64,000 nucleotides of DNA from Oscillospiraceae bacterium (GTDB lineage: Bacteria > Bacillota > Clostridia > Oscillospirales > Ruminococcaceae): contig JAFZPP010000018.1 in assembly GCA_017550285.1 (NCBI GenBank), positions 1-64,000 on the forward strand, read 5' to 3'. The position numbers were made by a program, and so were the translations under genes. Below the pieces are notes generated by a model. The model saw only the letters and a program-made list of their open reading frames with translations. It did not search any database and had not been told where the DNA came from. Below are positions 31,721 to 41,321 of this stretch, piece by piece (the stretch's first letter is position 1; every line of letters begins with the position of its first letter).

Positions 31721-32203
31721 TCATTCCGAAATGATCCGGCAATCGGTCTCATCGGACGCAGGAGCTTCAAAGATCGACGCAAATTTCGCAGCAAGACCGT
31801 CATCCACATAATAGGCATCCGTCTGCTGCGCTGCAACCGCTGCATTCCGCTTTTCCAAACGCCGGTGCCACTCCGCTTCGCCGATATCCAGATAATGAAA
31901 TTCATAAGCAATGCCGTGTGCGCCGTAAAACTGCCGCGCTTCCTCACGCTCCGCTCTCGTCCAGAAGCCCCAGTCCAGCACGACGCTGATACCGGTTTCG
32001 ATGATCTCAACCGATTTGCGGTACAGATATTTTTCCGCAGCAGCGACATAATCATCATGCTTTTCTCCGGCATCCTGCCCGAACAGCGCAAGCGTGATCT
32101 CATCGACCGAGAGAATCACCGCGCTGTGCTTCTGCCGCAGCGTCTGCGCATAGGTGCTCTTGCCGCTGCATATTCTGCCGCATGTCATATATACTTTTGC
32201 CAT
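31721..32203 (-). CDS. P-loop kinase-like ATP-binding protein, 160 aa
   Basis: A small AAA_33/zeta-toxin-like nucleotide kinase. Walker A is GRICSGKST (residues 9-17), followed by ILSVDEITLALFG (kinase Asp) and VVLDWGFWTRAEREEAR, which is the usual strand-plus-lid pattern of this family. It would phosphorylate a small substrate; which one is unknown (sugar, nucleoside or antibiotic kinases of this type exist). No antitoxin gene is adjacent, so a zeta toxin is unlikely. Nine bases separate it from the MFS gene, suggesting co-translation. Confidence 0.85.
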   Translation of the reverse strand: MAKVYMTCGRICSGKSTYAQTLRQKHSAVILSVDEITLALFGQDAGEKHDDYVAAAEKYLYRKSVEIIETGISVVLDWGFWTRAEREEARQFYGAHGIAYEFHYLDIGEAEWHRRLEKRNAAVAAQQTDAYYVDDGLAAKFASIFEAPASDETDCRIISE

Positions 32204-32212
32204 TTTTCTCCT

Positions 32213-33382
32213 TTATTCCGCTGCGCCGGCAGATTCTGCACGCTGTCGCGCACGCTCGGTCAGCAGCGCCATAAGCACGAGGAAAAATGCCAGAAACAGC
32301 GGGAACATCCGCAGCCCTGCATGATCTGCAATCACGCCGAACAGCGGCGGCATCAGCGTTGTGCCGACATAGGCGCATGCCATTTGCATGCCGATCATCG
32401 CCTGTGCACGCGATTTGCCGAACAGCACCGGCGTGGCATGAATCTGGCAGGGATAGATCGGTGCGCAGCCGAAGCCGATCAGGATAAGTCCCGAAAGTGC
32501 AAAGACATCCGGCAGCGGCAGCAGCAGAAGCATGACACCGCCCAGTATCCCGCAAAGCCCGAAGCGCGTCATTTTATGGTCGCCGAAACGATCTGCGACA
32601 AAGCCGCTGAGCAGCCGTCCGAGCGTAATGCCGATGTAAAATAATGAAGCGAATTTTGCAGCCGTTTTCGCATCCACACCGCGCTGCTGCACGAGAAAGC
32701 TGCTCGCCCAGAGCCCCGTCGTGCTTTCCAGTGCACAGTAGCAGAAAAAGATCACGAGCGCCTGCATCACGCCGCGCTCGCGCAGGAGCTGCTTCATCGG
32801 GAAACGCTGCGCATCCTTGTTTTCCGCATCCGCCGTGCTGCGCTTCCAGAGCGGGAGCGAGCAGAACAGTATCACGGTCAGGATGATTTGCAGCAGCGAA
32901 ATCGCACGGTAGCCGCCCTGCCAGTCCGCGCCGCGGCGCAGATAAAAGCTCATGATGTACGGGCTGACGGCGCATCCGACACCCCAGAAGCAATGCAGCC
33001 AGCTCATATGACGCGATGCATAATGCAGCGCGACATAGTGATTGAGCGCCGCATCAACCGCGCCCGCGCCGAGCCCGTAGGGTACTGCAAAGAGACAGAG
33101 CATCCCGAATGAACCGGAGACCGAATAGCCGAACAGCGCAATCGCCGTCATCAGCACACTGCACGATACCACAAGCCCCGTCCCGAATCGACGCAGCAGA
33201 CGGTCCGCCAGCAGACTCGAAATCACCGTGCCGCAGGAGACGATCATCGAAAGACAGCCTGCATATGACAGCGGTACGCCGAGCAGCGGCTGCATCGTCG
33301 GCCATGCTGCACCGAGCAGCGAATCCGGCAGTCCGAGGCTGATAAACGACAGATAAATGACGATCAAAAGCAATGATAACAA
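32213..33382 (-). CDS. MFS transporter
   Basis: About 389 residues with twelve predicted membrane helices and major facilitator hallmarks: ISLGLPDSLLGAAWP in helix 1, ADRLLRRFG in loop 2-3, and the second-half equivalent VADRFGDHKMTRFG. The family is close to FucP/sugar-type or drug transporters in Clostridia; substrate unknown. I chose TTG 33380-33382 because AAAGGAG lies 5 bases upstream; the alternative GTG at 33401-33403 would include that site in the coding region and lacks one itself. It lies 9 bases upstream of the kinase gene. Confidence 0.9.
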   Translation of the reverse strand: MLSLLLIVIYLSFISLGLPDSLLGAAWPTMQPLLGVPLSYAGCLSMIVSCGTVISSLLADRLLRRFGTGLVVSCSVLMTAIALFGYSVSGSFGMLCLFAVPYGLGAGAVDAALNHYVALHYASRHMSWLHCFWGVGCAVSPYIMSFYLRRGADWQGGYRAISLLQIILTVILFCSLPLWKRSTADAENKDAQRFPMKQLLRERGVMQALVIFFCYCALESTTGLWASSFLVQQRGVDAKTAAKFASLFYIGITLGRLLSGFVADRFGDHKMTRFGLCGILGGVMLLLLPLPDVFALSGLILIGFGCAPIYPCQIHATPVLFGKSRAQAMIGMQMACAYVGTTLMPPLFGVIADHAGLRMFPLFLAFFLVLMALLTERARQRAESAGAAE

Positions 33383-33415
33383 AGGCTTCTCCTTTCGCTG
33401 CACGGCACCGGCAGC

Positions 33416-34300
33416 TTAGTTTCCGGCGCCTGCCTCGCGGGATGTGCCGAGATAGAACAAAGCAACCGTTCCCGGACCTGCATGCGCGCCGATCACCGGA
33501 CCGATCTCGCCGACAACCACATGCTTTGCGCCGTGCTGATGCAGCAGCGCATCCTTGAGCGATTCCGCCGCTTCAATTGCATCGGCATGCGCAATGAATA
33601 CGGTTGAATCCTTGTCGGTACATTCCGCTGCATAGCGCTTGCCGAGCTCCGCAATCGCATTCTTTCTGCCGCGAACCTTCTGCACCGGCACCAGCTTGCC
33701 CTCATCGCTGACATGCAGCACGGGCTTGATGCCGAGCAGTGCGCCCGCATAGGCGGAGACTGCGCCGACTCTGCCGCCGCGCTTCAGAAACAGCAGATCA
33801 TCGACCGTGAACCAGTGCATGATCTTCAGGCGTGTTGCTTCAGCATATGCAGCAAGCTCGTCCAGTGACATTCCGCGCTCGCGCTGCTCGGCACAGTGAT
33901 AGACCAGCAGTCCCTGCCCGAGACTTGCACAGAGCGAATCAATCACAATGATCCTGCGGTCGGGATACTCCTCGCGCAGCTCCTCCGCGGCAATGCGTGC
34001 TGTTGCGCACATGCAGCTCAGCGGCGACGAGAACGAAAGATACAGAATGTCTCTGCCGGATTCCAGAATCTCACCGAAGGTCTCACGGAACCGTGCGAGA
34101 TTTGCCGCAGAGGTACATGCGACCTGTCCGCCGCGGAGTGCATCGTAAAATTCGGCGCCGCGCAGTTCACAGGGCATCGCCGGATTATCCTTCATAAAAA
34201 CATTCAGCGGAATGGAGCGCACGCCCATAGACTCCAGCATATGCTCGGAGAGGTCTGCGCCGCTGTCAGTTACCAGTACACAGCTTTCATTCGGTTTCAT
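33416..34300 (-). CDS. DegV-family fatty-acid-binding protein
   Basis: A 294-residue DegV protein. Family marks are the N-terminal VTDSGADLS, the TSAANLARFRETF segment that contacts the fatty acid carboxylate, LSFSSPLSCMCATAR, VIDSLCASLGQG and the conserved FLKRGGRVGA. Such proteins (FakB) present fatty acids to the kinase FakA for phosphorylation and phospholipid synthesis. No FakA gene is nearby. It is the first gene of the leftward six-gene unit, behind the promoter at 34352-34380, with the MFS gene following directly. Confidence 0.93.
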   Translation of the reverse strand: MKPNESCVLVTDSGADLSEHMLESMGVRSIPLNVFMKDNPAMPCELRGAEFYDALRGGQVACTSAANLARFRETFGEILESGRDILYLSFSSPLSCMCATARIAAEELREEYPDRRIIVIDSLCASLGQGLLVYHCAEQRERGMSLDELAAYAEATRLKIMHWFTVDDLLFLKRGGRVGAVSAYAGALLGIKPVLHVSDEGKLVPVQKVRGRKNAIAELGKRYAAECTDKDSTVFIAHADAIEAAESLKDALLHQHGAKHVVVGEIGPVIGAHAGPGTVALFYLGTSREAGAGN

Positions 34301-34351
34301 ATTTTCTCACTTTCTTTCTTTGGCATTATGTACGGACCTGCCGTCCCCTAT

Positions 34352-34380
34352 ATTGTAACCGATTCCGGCGAAAATGTCAC
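34352..34380 (-). promoter_or_regulatory. Promoter of the degV operon
   Basis: Minus strand GTGACA, 17-bp spacer, TACAAT, about 45 bases before the degV start. The remainder of the gap up to 34566 has repeated CTCTACCG motifs (34433-34471) but no gene. Confidence 0.65.
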
Positions 34381-34566
34381 GGGAAATCTTCCGAAAACCG
34401 GAAACTGCTTTGAGAATCTGCGGTAGAAATACACTCTACCGGCTCTACCGTTTGGAGAGTTTTTGATTGTCACGTAAATGCGTCAGTTTCAAATCCGATT
34501 CGATTGGTATGCTTTTAGCCGGTTCAGCAGTCACGATTCCTTCATTTATTTTTCATACTGCGATTC

Positions 34567-34595
34567 TTGCAATTCTTTTACGAATATGTTATAAT
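34567..34595 (+). promoter_or_regulatory. Promoter of XRE membrane regulator
   Basis: TTGCAA, 17-bp spacer, TATAAT, about 38 bases ahead of ATG 34633. Confidence 0.75.
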
Positions 34596-34632
34596 AGAAA
34601 TAAGTCAAATTCAATCCGAAAGGGGTGATTGC

Positions 34633-35298
34633 ATGGACGACTGGAAGCATATTGTTGCGGCAAACCTCTCCGCGCTGCGGAAGGAAAAGGGATTGACGCA
34701 GCTCCAGCTCGCCGAGCAGCTCCATTATTCCGATAAGGCGGTCTCCAAATGGGAACGCGGCGAATCGCTGCCCGACCTTGCCGTCATGAAGCAGCTTGCC
34801 GATTTCTACGACATTCTGATCGACGATTTTCTCCTGACGCCCGAACAGCGCGCCGAAAAACAAGCTGCTGCCGTCACTGCTGCTGCGGCGCCGCTCCCCG
34901 AGACAGAAACGGAAACAACGGAAAAACCTGAGCCCCCTGCCCGCAGACAGGTCAATCGGCTCATTATCGCAGGCATGGCTGCCCTGCTGGTTTGGCTCAT
35001 CGCCTCGATGATCTTTGTCGTGCTCGATGCCGCCCTTCCGGAGCTGGAATACACATCGTTCCTGTTCATCTACGCTGCACCGATCACCGCGATCGTTCTG
35101 CTCGTCTTTAACTCGATCTGGTTCAATCCGCGCTGGAATTATATCATCATTTCGTTTCTTGTCTGGTCGCTGCTCGCAGCCCTGTTCATGACCTTCTACT
35201 TCAACGGCATCATGATCTGGAAGCTGTTTCTCGTCGGCATTCCGGCACAGCTGATCATCATTCTCTGGTCCAGACTGCGCCCCGCCGCCAAACAGTAA
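34633..35298 (+). CDS. XRE-family regulator with membrane domain, 221 aa
   Basis: ATG 34633 follows AAAGGGGTG. Residues about 8-65 are a helix-turn-helix of the XRE family (NLSALRKEKGLTQLQLAEQL, then HYSDKAVSKWERGESLPDLAVM). A linker rich in Ala, Glu and Thr (about 75-105) leads to four predicted membrane helices (about 112-215). Such membrane-bound regulators are common in Clostridia and may sense envelope stress or peptides. It lies 43 bases upstream of the membrane-anchored deacetylase in the same direction, so it may be transcribed with it. Confidence 0.9.
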   Translation: MDDWKHIVAANLSALRKEKGLTQLQLAEQLHYSDKAVSKWERGESLPDLAVMKQLADFYDILIDDFLLTPEQRAEKQAAAVTAAAAPLPETETETTEKPEPPARRQVNRLIIAGMAALLVWLIASMIFVVLDAALPELEYTSFLFIYAAPITAIVLLVFNSIWFNPRWNYIIISFLVWSLLAALFMTFYFNGIMIWKLFLVGIPAQLIIILWSRLRPAAKQ

Positions 35299-35341
35299 CA
35301 CCGTTCCCGATACAGCACAATCACACACGAAAGGAGCAGGT

Positions 35342-36874
35342 ATGAAACGCAGTTACGCGGTTTATTCTGCGGCATTGCTTTTGCTTCCGGCGGTTTTCGC
35401 CGCACCGGCAGAGGCGGTCGATCTCTCCTACCCCGCCGCGGAATATACCTATATGACCGAGCTGACCGCACCGTCCGAAGCCGAAAAGGATTCTCTGACC
35501 GACGGCATGGAAAGCACCGGCTGCAAATTCAATGAAGGCGATACGCTGACACTGAAATGCAATGCGCAGATCGGCGGCATCTATATCAAATTCGATTTCA
35601 AACAGACAAAATGGTTTGCAACCTCCGGCGAGACCGCAATCCAGTTCGGTACAAACGGTTTTCTGCATGAATATGCCGATGTCTCACAGCTCGATAACGG
35701 CGAAATCACGATGCATTTTCAGGAGGATACGCAGATTTGTGAGCTCCGGATTTTCAGTCCCGGCAAACCGCCCGAGAATGTGCAGCTCTGGCAGCCGATG
35801 TACGACAAGGCGGATATCGCACTTTTCAGCTCGCACTGCGACGATGAAACGCTCTTTCTGCTCGGACTGATCCCGACCGCCGCCGCGCAGGGCAGACGCT
35901 TGCAGGTCATCTATTTCTGCAACCATGACGATAAGCCGCACCGGCTGCATGAGCAGCTCAACAGTCTCTGGACCTCCGGCAGCACACATTATCCCTTTAT
36001 CGGCAGATTCCCCGATCTCTATTCGGAATCCATTGACGAGGCGAAAAATAAATATAACGCAAACGGGATCACCGAGGATCAGATTCTCGCCTGTCAGGTC
36101 GAAATGCTCCGGCGCTTCAAGCCGAATGTCGTCTGCGGACATGATATCAACGGCGAATACGGTCACGGCACCCACTGCCTAAATACCGAGACGCTGATGC
36201 AGGCGGTCGAGCTCGCCCCGAATCCGGAAATGTACGAAGATACAGCGGAAAAATACGGCGTCTGGGATGTGCCGAAGACGTATATCCACCTCTGGGAGGA
36301 GAATCCGATCACGCTGGATTTCGATACGCCGCTCGATTATTTCGGCGGCAGAACCGCTTACGAGGTCAGCGTGGATGCCTTTGCCTGCCACTATTCGCAG
36401 CAGTGGACAATGTTCGTGGAGTGGCTGCGCGGCACCGATGAGGAGCCGGTCACGGCAGCGGCTGATATCAAGGAATACAATCCGTGTCAGTACGGGCTCT
36501 GGCGCACGAATGTCGGCACAGACACCGGCATCGGCGATCTGCTCGAAAACATCCCGCCCGAAGAATATCCGGAGGAAACGCAGCCCGCGCAGCCGGAAAC
36601 CATGATCTGGACCACCACCACCACGACAACAACGTCAACCACCACCACAACCACCACGACGACCACCACCGCAACAACGACCGTCACCGCAACGCAGTCT
36701 CCGACCACGCAGACCACTGCTGTCACAGAGCCGGAACCCGGCGAATATGACGGGGGTGAAGCGTCCGGCGATCTGCCGAAGCTGCTCGGCGGCGGCGCCG
36801 TCTGCATCGGTGCGCTGCTGTTTATCCGGTACCGTATCCGGAAACGAAAGAAAAAGCCACATTATCTGCATTGA
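35342..36874 (+). CDS. Membrane-anchored PIG-L/LmbE-like deacetylase
   Basis: A 510-residue exported protein. Signal peptide 1-25; an N-terminal beta domain to about 150; a PIG-L/LmbE domain about 155-390. Metal-site residues are His165, Asp168 (HCDDE, the family normally reading HPDDE) and the GEYGHGTH motif with His275 and His278. The family removes acetyl groups from N-acetylglucosaminyl compounds using zinc. A Thr-run linker (about 425-465) leads to one membrane helix (about 478-496) and a basic tail (RIRKRKKK), so the enzyme is displayed outside and anchored at the C-terminus. Substrate unknown; a cell-wall or host glycan is plausible. AAGGAG precedes ATG 35342. Confidence 0.87.
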   Translation: MKRSYAVYSAALLLLPAVFAAPAEAVDLSYPAAEYTYMTELTAPSEAEKDSLTDGMESTGCKFNEGDTLTLKCNAQIGGIYIKFDFKQTKWFATSGETAIQFGTNGFLHEYADVSQLDNGEITMHFQEDTQICELRIFSPGKPPENVQLWQPMYDKADIALFSSHCDDETLFLLGLIPTAAAQGRRLQVIYFCNHDDKPHRLHEQLNSLWTSGSTHYPFIGRFPDLYSESIDEAKNKYNANGITEDQILACQVEMLRRFKPNVVCGHDINGEYGHGTHCLNTETLMQAVELAPNPEMYEDTAEKYGVWDVPKTYIHLWEENPITLDFDTPLDYFGGRTAYEVSVDAFACHYSQQWTMFVEWLRGTDEEPVTAAADIKEYNPCQYGLWRTNVGTDTGIGDLLENIPPEEYPEETQPAQPETMIWTTTTTTTTSTTTTTTTTTTTATTTVTATQSPTTQTTAVTEPEPGEYDGGEASGDLPKLLGGGAVCIGALLFIRYRIRKRKKKPHYLH

Positions 36875-36879
36875 CTGAT

Positions 36880-36921
36880 ACGCCGCGAAGCACGGGATTG
36901 CCTGCGCTTCGCGGCGTTTTT
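36880..36921. terminator. Bidirectional terminator
   Basis: Perfect 12-bp stem ACGCCGCGAAGC / GCTTCGCGGCGT, 14-nt loop, T-run on the plus side; between convergent deacetylase and peptidase genes. Confidence 0.9.
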
Positions 36922-36926
36922 ATGTG

Positions 36927-38585
36927 TCAGTCTGCATTGACGCGCAGGAACTGCGTCGGATTGATGCGGACGCCGTTCGGGTCGCGTACCTCAAAATGCA
37001 GATGCGCGCCGGTTGAATCGCCGGTATTGCCGACCAGCGCGATCACATCGCCGCGCTTGACCTTCATCTCCGGCTGCGAAAGCAGCTCGACACAATGCCC
37101 GTAAACCGTATAATAGCCGTCCTCATGCTGGATAATCACGAAATTGCCGTAGCCCGGCTCACTGCCTGCATAGAGCACTGTGCCTGCATCCGCTGCATAA
37201 ATCTCGGTATATTCCGCAGCACCGATGTCCATACCGCCGTGCTCGCGCTCGCCGCCGAATAAATCGGTGATTTTTCCGCCGTTCACCGGCCATAAATATT
37301 TCCCGTTGCCGTCCACGACAGTATCCTTGCTGTAAGGCTGTGCTTCAAATGTGCCGACCGCGATCTCCGCATCTCTCGGATAGACCGTCTGAATCGCTGC
37401 GAGCTCCTGCCGCGCGGTCTCCTCACCGTCCGTATAGGTGATCAGCAGCTGGCTTTCCTTTTCGCCCTTGATGCCGCGCCGGACGAGCTCCTCCTGCCCC
37501 TTCGGCAGCTCCTGCGTCTCCTTACGAACGGTTTTATAATCCTGAAAACTCAGTGCAAACGTCTTTTTCGTGCAGATCACCGGCAGACGCCGCTTTGTGA
37601 CCGGCACCTTGATGCGCAATGCCTGCGGCATCACATCCAGCAGCTTCGGATTCAGCCGGCGCAGTTCGTACGGCGTCGTCGAGAAACGCGCTGCGACTGA
37701 CCAGACGGTATCCGTTTTGCCGGCAGTATAGGTGCGCGTCGCATGCTCCGTATATGTTAGCTGATTTGCGAGCTTCTGCGGCGAAATCAGGCTGTCCTCG
37801 GGGTAAAGTCCCTTCTCATAGGTGATCGTGTCGGCAAATTTTACTTCCTCCACATCGCCTTCATACTGATTGCTGACCGCACTCAGCAGCCGCGTCAGCG
37901 CGGCCTCAACCGGATGTTTATCCTTCACGGCGCCGACCTGTTCGCCGTTGACCATGACGCCGTAAGCCTCAGTCAGCGCGATATCCGCAGACGCAAGCAT
38001 TTTATCCGCAAGCTCACCGGCGCTCATCACATTGCTGATGCCGTCATATTCCTCGAGCTGAAAGCTGCGGCGGAAAGAGATATCCTGCCCCTGCTCCGAG
38101 CCGGACAGCCGCTTGCGCACCAGCTCCTCCGCTGCATAATAATCCGATTCCTCTGCAATCATGCCAAGCGCATTGCCGTCTACGGAGACCGCAATCGCAT
38201 AATGCCGGTTCTGAAACTGCCGCACGACGCCGAACAGGATGAGGCAGCTCGTCACCGGTACGGCAAAGCGAAGAAACGCAAGCAGCAACCCCTGCCGCCC
38301 GAACACAAGCTCATGCAGCATCCGCAGTACCGACTGCATCCGTGACCGCGCAGGTCTGTGATATGCCCGAACCGCACGCGCTGCATTCAGTCTGCGGTTG
38401 CGGAAATACTGTACGGCGAAATCTGCAAGATGCGCCGCGCCGCGCAATAATACACCGAAAATCTCCGCTGCCGCTGTGAGGATGCCCCAGAGCATCTGCA
38501 CAATGATACGCAGCAGCAGAAACAATACGGCTTTCCCGCAGCGTCCGAGCCGCGCAAGCACCGATCTGACCGTAATGTGCTGCAA
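36927..38585 (-). CDS. M23-family peptidoglycan endopeptidase with LysM and G5 domains
   Basis: A 552-residue membrane-anchored protein. The long N-terminus is basic with hydrophobic stretches, the main membrane helix being about 105-125 (FAVPVTSCLILFGVV). Then come a repeated beta region, a LysM-like segment (AGKTDTVWSVAARFSTTPYELRRLN), a G5 domain (KTVRKETQELPKGQEELVRRG) and the C-terminal M23 domain with HGGMDIG and HLHFEVRDP, which together hold the zinc-binding and catalytic His residues. It should cut peptide cross-links in the cell wall during growth. I chose TTG 38583-38585, 8 bases after AAGGGAG; the GTG at 38594 overlaps that site. Confidence 0.9.
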   Translation of the reverse strand: MQHITVRSVLARLGRCGKAVLFLLLRIIVQMLWGILTAAAEIFGVLLRGAAHLADFAVQYFRNRRLNAARAVRAYHRPARSRMQSVLRMLHELVFGRQGLLLAFLRFAVPVTSCLILFGVVRQFQNRHYAIAVSVDGNALGMIAEESDYYAAEELVRKRLSGSEQGQDISFRRSFQLEEYDGISNVMSAGELADKMLASADIALTEAYGVMVNGEQVGAVKDKHPVEAALTRLLSAVSNQYEGDVEEVKFADTITYEKGLYPEDSLISPQKLANQLTYTEHATRTYTAGKTDTVWSVAARFSTTPYELRRLNPKLLDVMPQALRIKVPVTKRRLPVICTKKTFALSFQDYKTVRKETQELPKGQEELVRRGIKGEKESQLLITYTDGEETARQELAAIQTVYPRDAEIAVGTFEAQPYSKDTVVDGNGKYLWPVNGGKITDLFGGEREHGGMDIGAAEYTEIYAADAGTVLYAGSEPGYGNFVIIQHEDGYYTVYGHCVELLSQPEMKVKRGDVIALVGNTGDSTGAHLHFEVRDPNGVRINPTQFLRVNAD

Positions 38586-38775
38586 GAAAAGCACTCCCTT
38601 TCTTTTGCAATCTGTCTATATCTTACTGATCTATTATACTCTTTTTTGGCGTCCGAATGCAAGATTGACGTAAAAACTTCATGAATCTGCACATTCTGCC
38701 CGCAGGCATCCGCAGGGTTTTGTGTAATTTATCCGCGCTGACATCTTATGCATTCCGCATCGAAAATATACGCAG

Positions 38776-38812
38776 AAAAAAGCACCCGTCATTTGACTGA
38801 CGAGTGCTTTTT
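38776..38812 (-). terminator. Terminator of the ribosomal super-operon
   Basis: On the minus strand AGCACTCGTCA pairs with TGACGGGTGCT (one mismatch) and is followed by six T. It lies 15 bases after the rplQ stop. Confidence 0.88.
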
Positions 38813-38827
38813 GTATCGAACCTGAAA

Positions 38828-39190
38828 TTATACGAGCTTAATGATCGCCATTTCAGCCGCATCACCGCGACGCGGACCGATTTTGACCATGCTGGTATAA
38901 CCGCCGCTGCGCTCTGCGTAGCGCGGTGCGATTTCGTCGAAGAGCTTCTTCGCAACGCTCTCCTTGGTCACATAAGCAAAGACCTGACGCTTCAGGTGAA
39001 GATCTGCAGCGGTATCGTTGCCGGAGATCCCCTTCGCAATGGTGATCATCTTCTCTGCCATAGAACGAACTTCCTTCGCTCTGGTCTCGGTTGTTTCGAT
39101 CTGGCCGTTCTCAAGCAGATAGGTAACCATGCCGCGAAGCATTGCCTTTCTGTGATCCGTGGCTCTGCCGAGCTTTCTGGAACCCGCCAT
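38828..39190 (-). CDS. rplQ: 50S ribosomal protein L17
   Basis: A 120-residue L17, last gene of the super-operon. The N-terminus [20 protein letters not shown] is the family signature and the C-terminus keeps [21 protein letters not shown]17 lies near the peptide exit tunnel. It follows rpoA by 61 bases and is closed by a strong terminator, so it is co-expressed with RNA polymerase alpha. Confidence 0.98.
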   Translation of the reverse strand: MAGSRKLGRATDHRKAMLRGMVTYLLENGQIETTETRAKEVRSMAEKMITIAKGISGNDTAADLHLKRQVFAYVTKESVAKKLFDEIAPRYAERSGGYTSMVKIGPRRGDAAEMAIIKLV

Positions 39191-39251
39191 TGTGTTTCAC
39201 TCCTTTGTAAATCCATTCAGCGATTCTCTGAAGGAATCCTGAAATCGGGAA

Positions 39252-40208
39252 TTAGTCGTTGTCATCCGAGGAGAGGTCGAAGCCCAGAGACTGGAGCTTC
39301 TCCTTGACCTCATCAAACGATTTTCTGCCGAGGTTTCTGACCTTCATCATTTCGTCCTCAGACCGGCTGATGAGATCGGCAACCGTATTGATGCCGGCAC
39401 GCTTCAGGCAATTAAACGAACGAACCGACAGATCGAGCTCTTCGATTGTGGTCTCGAGCTTCTTCTCCTGACCGCCGTCGGTGGTATCCTGCAAAACAGG
39501 CTCCGAAACCTTCTCATCCGAGAGGTTGACGAACAGCTGGAGATACTCTGTCAGCAGGCTCGCAGCCTGAGAGAGTGCATCGTTTGCGCCGACTGTGCCG
39601 TCGGTCCAAACTTCAATCGTCAGCTTGTCATAGTCTGTGACCTGACCGAGTCTTGTATCCTCGACCTTATAATTCACCTTCAAGACCGGGGTGTAGATAC
39701 TGTCCACCGTAATCACATCAAGCGGCAGATTCTGTCTGGTCTGCTTGTTGCGTTCAGCGGAGACATAACCTCTGCCGCGGTCGAGCATGATCTGCATTTC
39801 GAGCTTTGCGCCCTTGCCGATTGTCGCAATATGCGGGAACGGCGGCAGAATCTCGACTTCGGAATCCGTGCGGATATCAGCAGCGGTGACCTCACATTCA
39901 CCCTGGGCGTCAATATAGATCGTCTTGGGACCGTCGCCGTGGAGCTTCGCGGTCAGACCCTTGATTGCAAGGATGATTTCAGTGACATCCTCCTTGACAC
40001 CGGGGATGGTTGAGAGCTCGTGATGAACACCGTCAATCTTGACAGCATAGACTGCCACACCGGGCAGTGAGGAGAGCAGAATCCTTCTGAGACTGTTACC
40101 GATCGTGATGCCGTACCCACGCGGCAGCGGACGGATCTCGAACTTGCCGTACTTACCGTCAGCGTGGAGTTCTTTTGTCTCAATTTCCGGCTTTTCCATT
40201 TTCAGCAT
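39252..40208 (-). CDS. rpoA: RNA polymerase subunit alpha
   Basis: A 318-residue alpha subunit. The N-terminal domain (about 1-230) drives assembly ([20 protein letters not shown], the dimer and beta-contact region). The C-terminal domain (about 250-318) has the helix-hairpin-helix ([17 protein letters not shown]) that binds UP elements and activators. I chose ATG 40206-40208, behind GGAGGG, rather than the upstream in-frame start. It sits between rpsD and rplQ as in other bacteria. Confidence 0.98.
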   Translation of the reverse strand: MLKMEKPEIETKELHADGKYGKFEIRPLPRGYGITIGNSLRRILLSSLPGVAVYAVKIDGVHHELSTIPGVKEDVTEIILAIKGLTAKLHGDGPKTIYIDAQGECEVTAADIRTDSEVEILPPFPHIATIGKGAKLEMQIMLDRGRGYVSAERNKQTRQNLPLDVITVDSIYTPVLKVNYKVEDTRLGQVTDYDKLTIEVWTDGTVGANDALSQAASLLTEYLQLFVNLSDEKVSEPVLQDTTDGGQEKKLETTIEELDLSVRSFNCLKRAGINTVADLISRSEDEMMKVRNLGRKSFDEVKEKLQSLGFDLSSDDND

Positions 40209-40286
40209 AAATACCCTCCTGTTGTGCATTCAGTTGTGGTACGGCCGGAGCAAATGCTCAACAGCCGCTCAGGGATCATCCCGAGA

Positions 40287-40886
40287 TTACTTGGAGTACA
40301 ACTCAACGATGAGGTGCGTTTGTGCTTCGTACTCGATATCGTCAGCAGAAGGCATACGGACGACGGTTGCGGAAAAATCGTCCTTCTTGGCTTCGAGCCA
40401 AAGCGGAACAACTCTGTCAGCAGTCGCCTCAACGGTGGCCTTGAACTTCTCGGAAGTTCTGTCCTTCTCGCACAGTGCGATCACATCGCCGACCTTGACA
40501 CGGTAGGAAGGAATGTTGACCTTCTGACCGTTGACGGTGTAGTGTGCATGTGCAACGAGCTGTCTTGCCTCGCGTCTTGTCAGCGCAAGACCCATGCGGA
40601 AGACAACATTATCCAGTCTGGATTCGAGGCAGGTGATGAGGTTATCACCGGTCTTGCCTTCCATTTTGGATGCAAGCTCAAAGTAGTGTCTGAACTGCTT
40701 TTCGAGCATGCCGTAGATAAACTTCAGCTTCTGCTTCTCCTTGAGCTGGAGACCGTATTCAGAAACCTTCTTGCGGTTGTTTGCGTTCTTGAAGCGGTTA
40801 GATTCCTTCTTGGAAACGCCCATGACTCCGGGGCTGATTCCGAGGGTTCTGCACTTCTTCAGGATCGGTTCTTTCTGTACTGCCAT
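40287..40886 (-). CDS. rpsD: 30S ribosomal protein S4
   Basis: A 199-residue S4, primary 16S binder and assembly initiator. The S4 RNA-binding domain is clear (ESRLDNVVFRMGLALTRREARQLVAHAHYTVNGQKVNIPSYRVKVGD). The N-terminus lacks the Cys4 zinc knuckle seen in some S4 proteins and begins MAVQKEPILKKCRTLGISP. In many bacteria S4 represses its own operon; no leader was identified here. It lies between rpsK and rpoA with GGAGGTG upstream. Confidence 0.98.
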   Translation of the reverse strand: MAVQKEPILKKCRTLGISPGVMGVSKKESNRFKNANNRKKVSEYGLQLKEKQKLKFIYGMLEKQFRHYFELASKMEGKTGDNLITCLESRLDNVVFRMGLALTRREARQLVAHAHYTVNGQKVNIPSYRVKVGDVIALCEKDRTSEKFKATVEATADRVVPLWLEAKKDDFSATVVRMPSADDIEYEAQTHLIVELYSK

Positions 40887-40905
40887 ATTCGTTCACCTCC
40901 AATAA

Positions 40906-41307
40906 TTATACGCGTCTTCTCTTCGGAGGACGGCAGCCGTTGTGCGGGATCGGGGTAACGTCCTTAATCATACGAACCTCGAGGCCCACAGTCTGGAGCG
41001 CACGGATTGCTGCCTCTCTGCCGGAGCCGGGACCGTTGACATAAACCTCAACAGACTTGAGACCGTGCTCCATTGCTGCTCTTGCAGCAGTCTCTGCTGC
41101 GGACTGTGCAGCAAACGGCGTGGACTTCTTCGAGCCGCGGAAGCCGAGCTCACCGGCGGATGCCCAAGAAATCGCATTGCCCTGCGTATCAGTGATCGTC
41201 ACGATGGTGTTGTTAAACGTGGACTGAATATGCACCGCGCCGTTTTCGATGTTCTTACGCTCTCTGCGGCGTCTGATCGTGGTTACCTTTTTCTTCTGCT
41301 GTGCCAA
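40906..41307 (-). CDS. rpsK: 30S ribosomal protein S11
   Basis: A 133-residue S11, platform protein of the small subunit near the E-site mRNA. Conserved segments include [19 protein letters not shown] and the C-terminal [18 protein letters not shown]. The start is TTG 41305-41307, with GGAGGG upstream; no ATG fits. It lies 14 bases after rpsM in the alpha operon part. Confidence 0.98.
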   Translation of the reverse strand: MAQQKKKVTTIRRRRERKNIENGAVHIQSTFNNTIVTITDTQGNAISWASAGELGFRGSKKSTPFAAQSAAETAARAAMEHGLKSVEVYVNGPGSGREAAIRALQTVGLEVRMIKDVTPIPHNGCRPPKRRRV

Positions 41308-41321
41308 GATACAGTCCCTCC

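Noticed and set aside
31721-32203. Zeta-type toxin
   Set aside because: The P-loop kinase fold fits, but there is no antitoxin gene beside it and it lies in a six-gene housekeeping-like unit.
31598-32644. 348-codon plus-strand frame opposite the kinase and MFS genes
   Set aside because: Overlaps two well supported leftward genes completely and has no start signals.
36601-36720. Thr-codon repeat tract as a microsatellite-type element
   Set aside because: It is an in-frame Thr linker of the anchored deacetylase, as in the other secreted proteins of the window.
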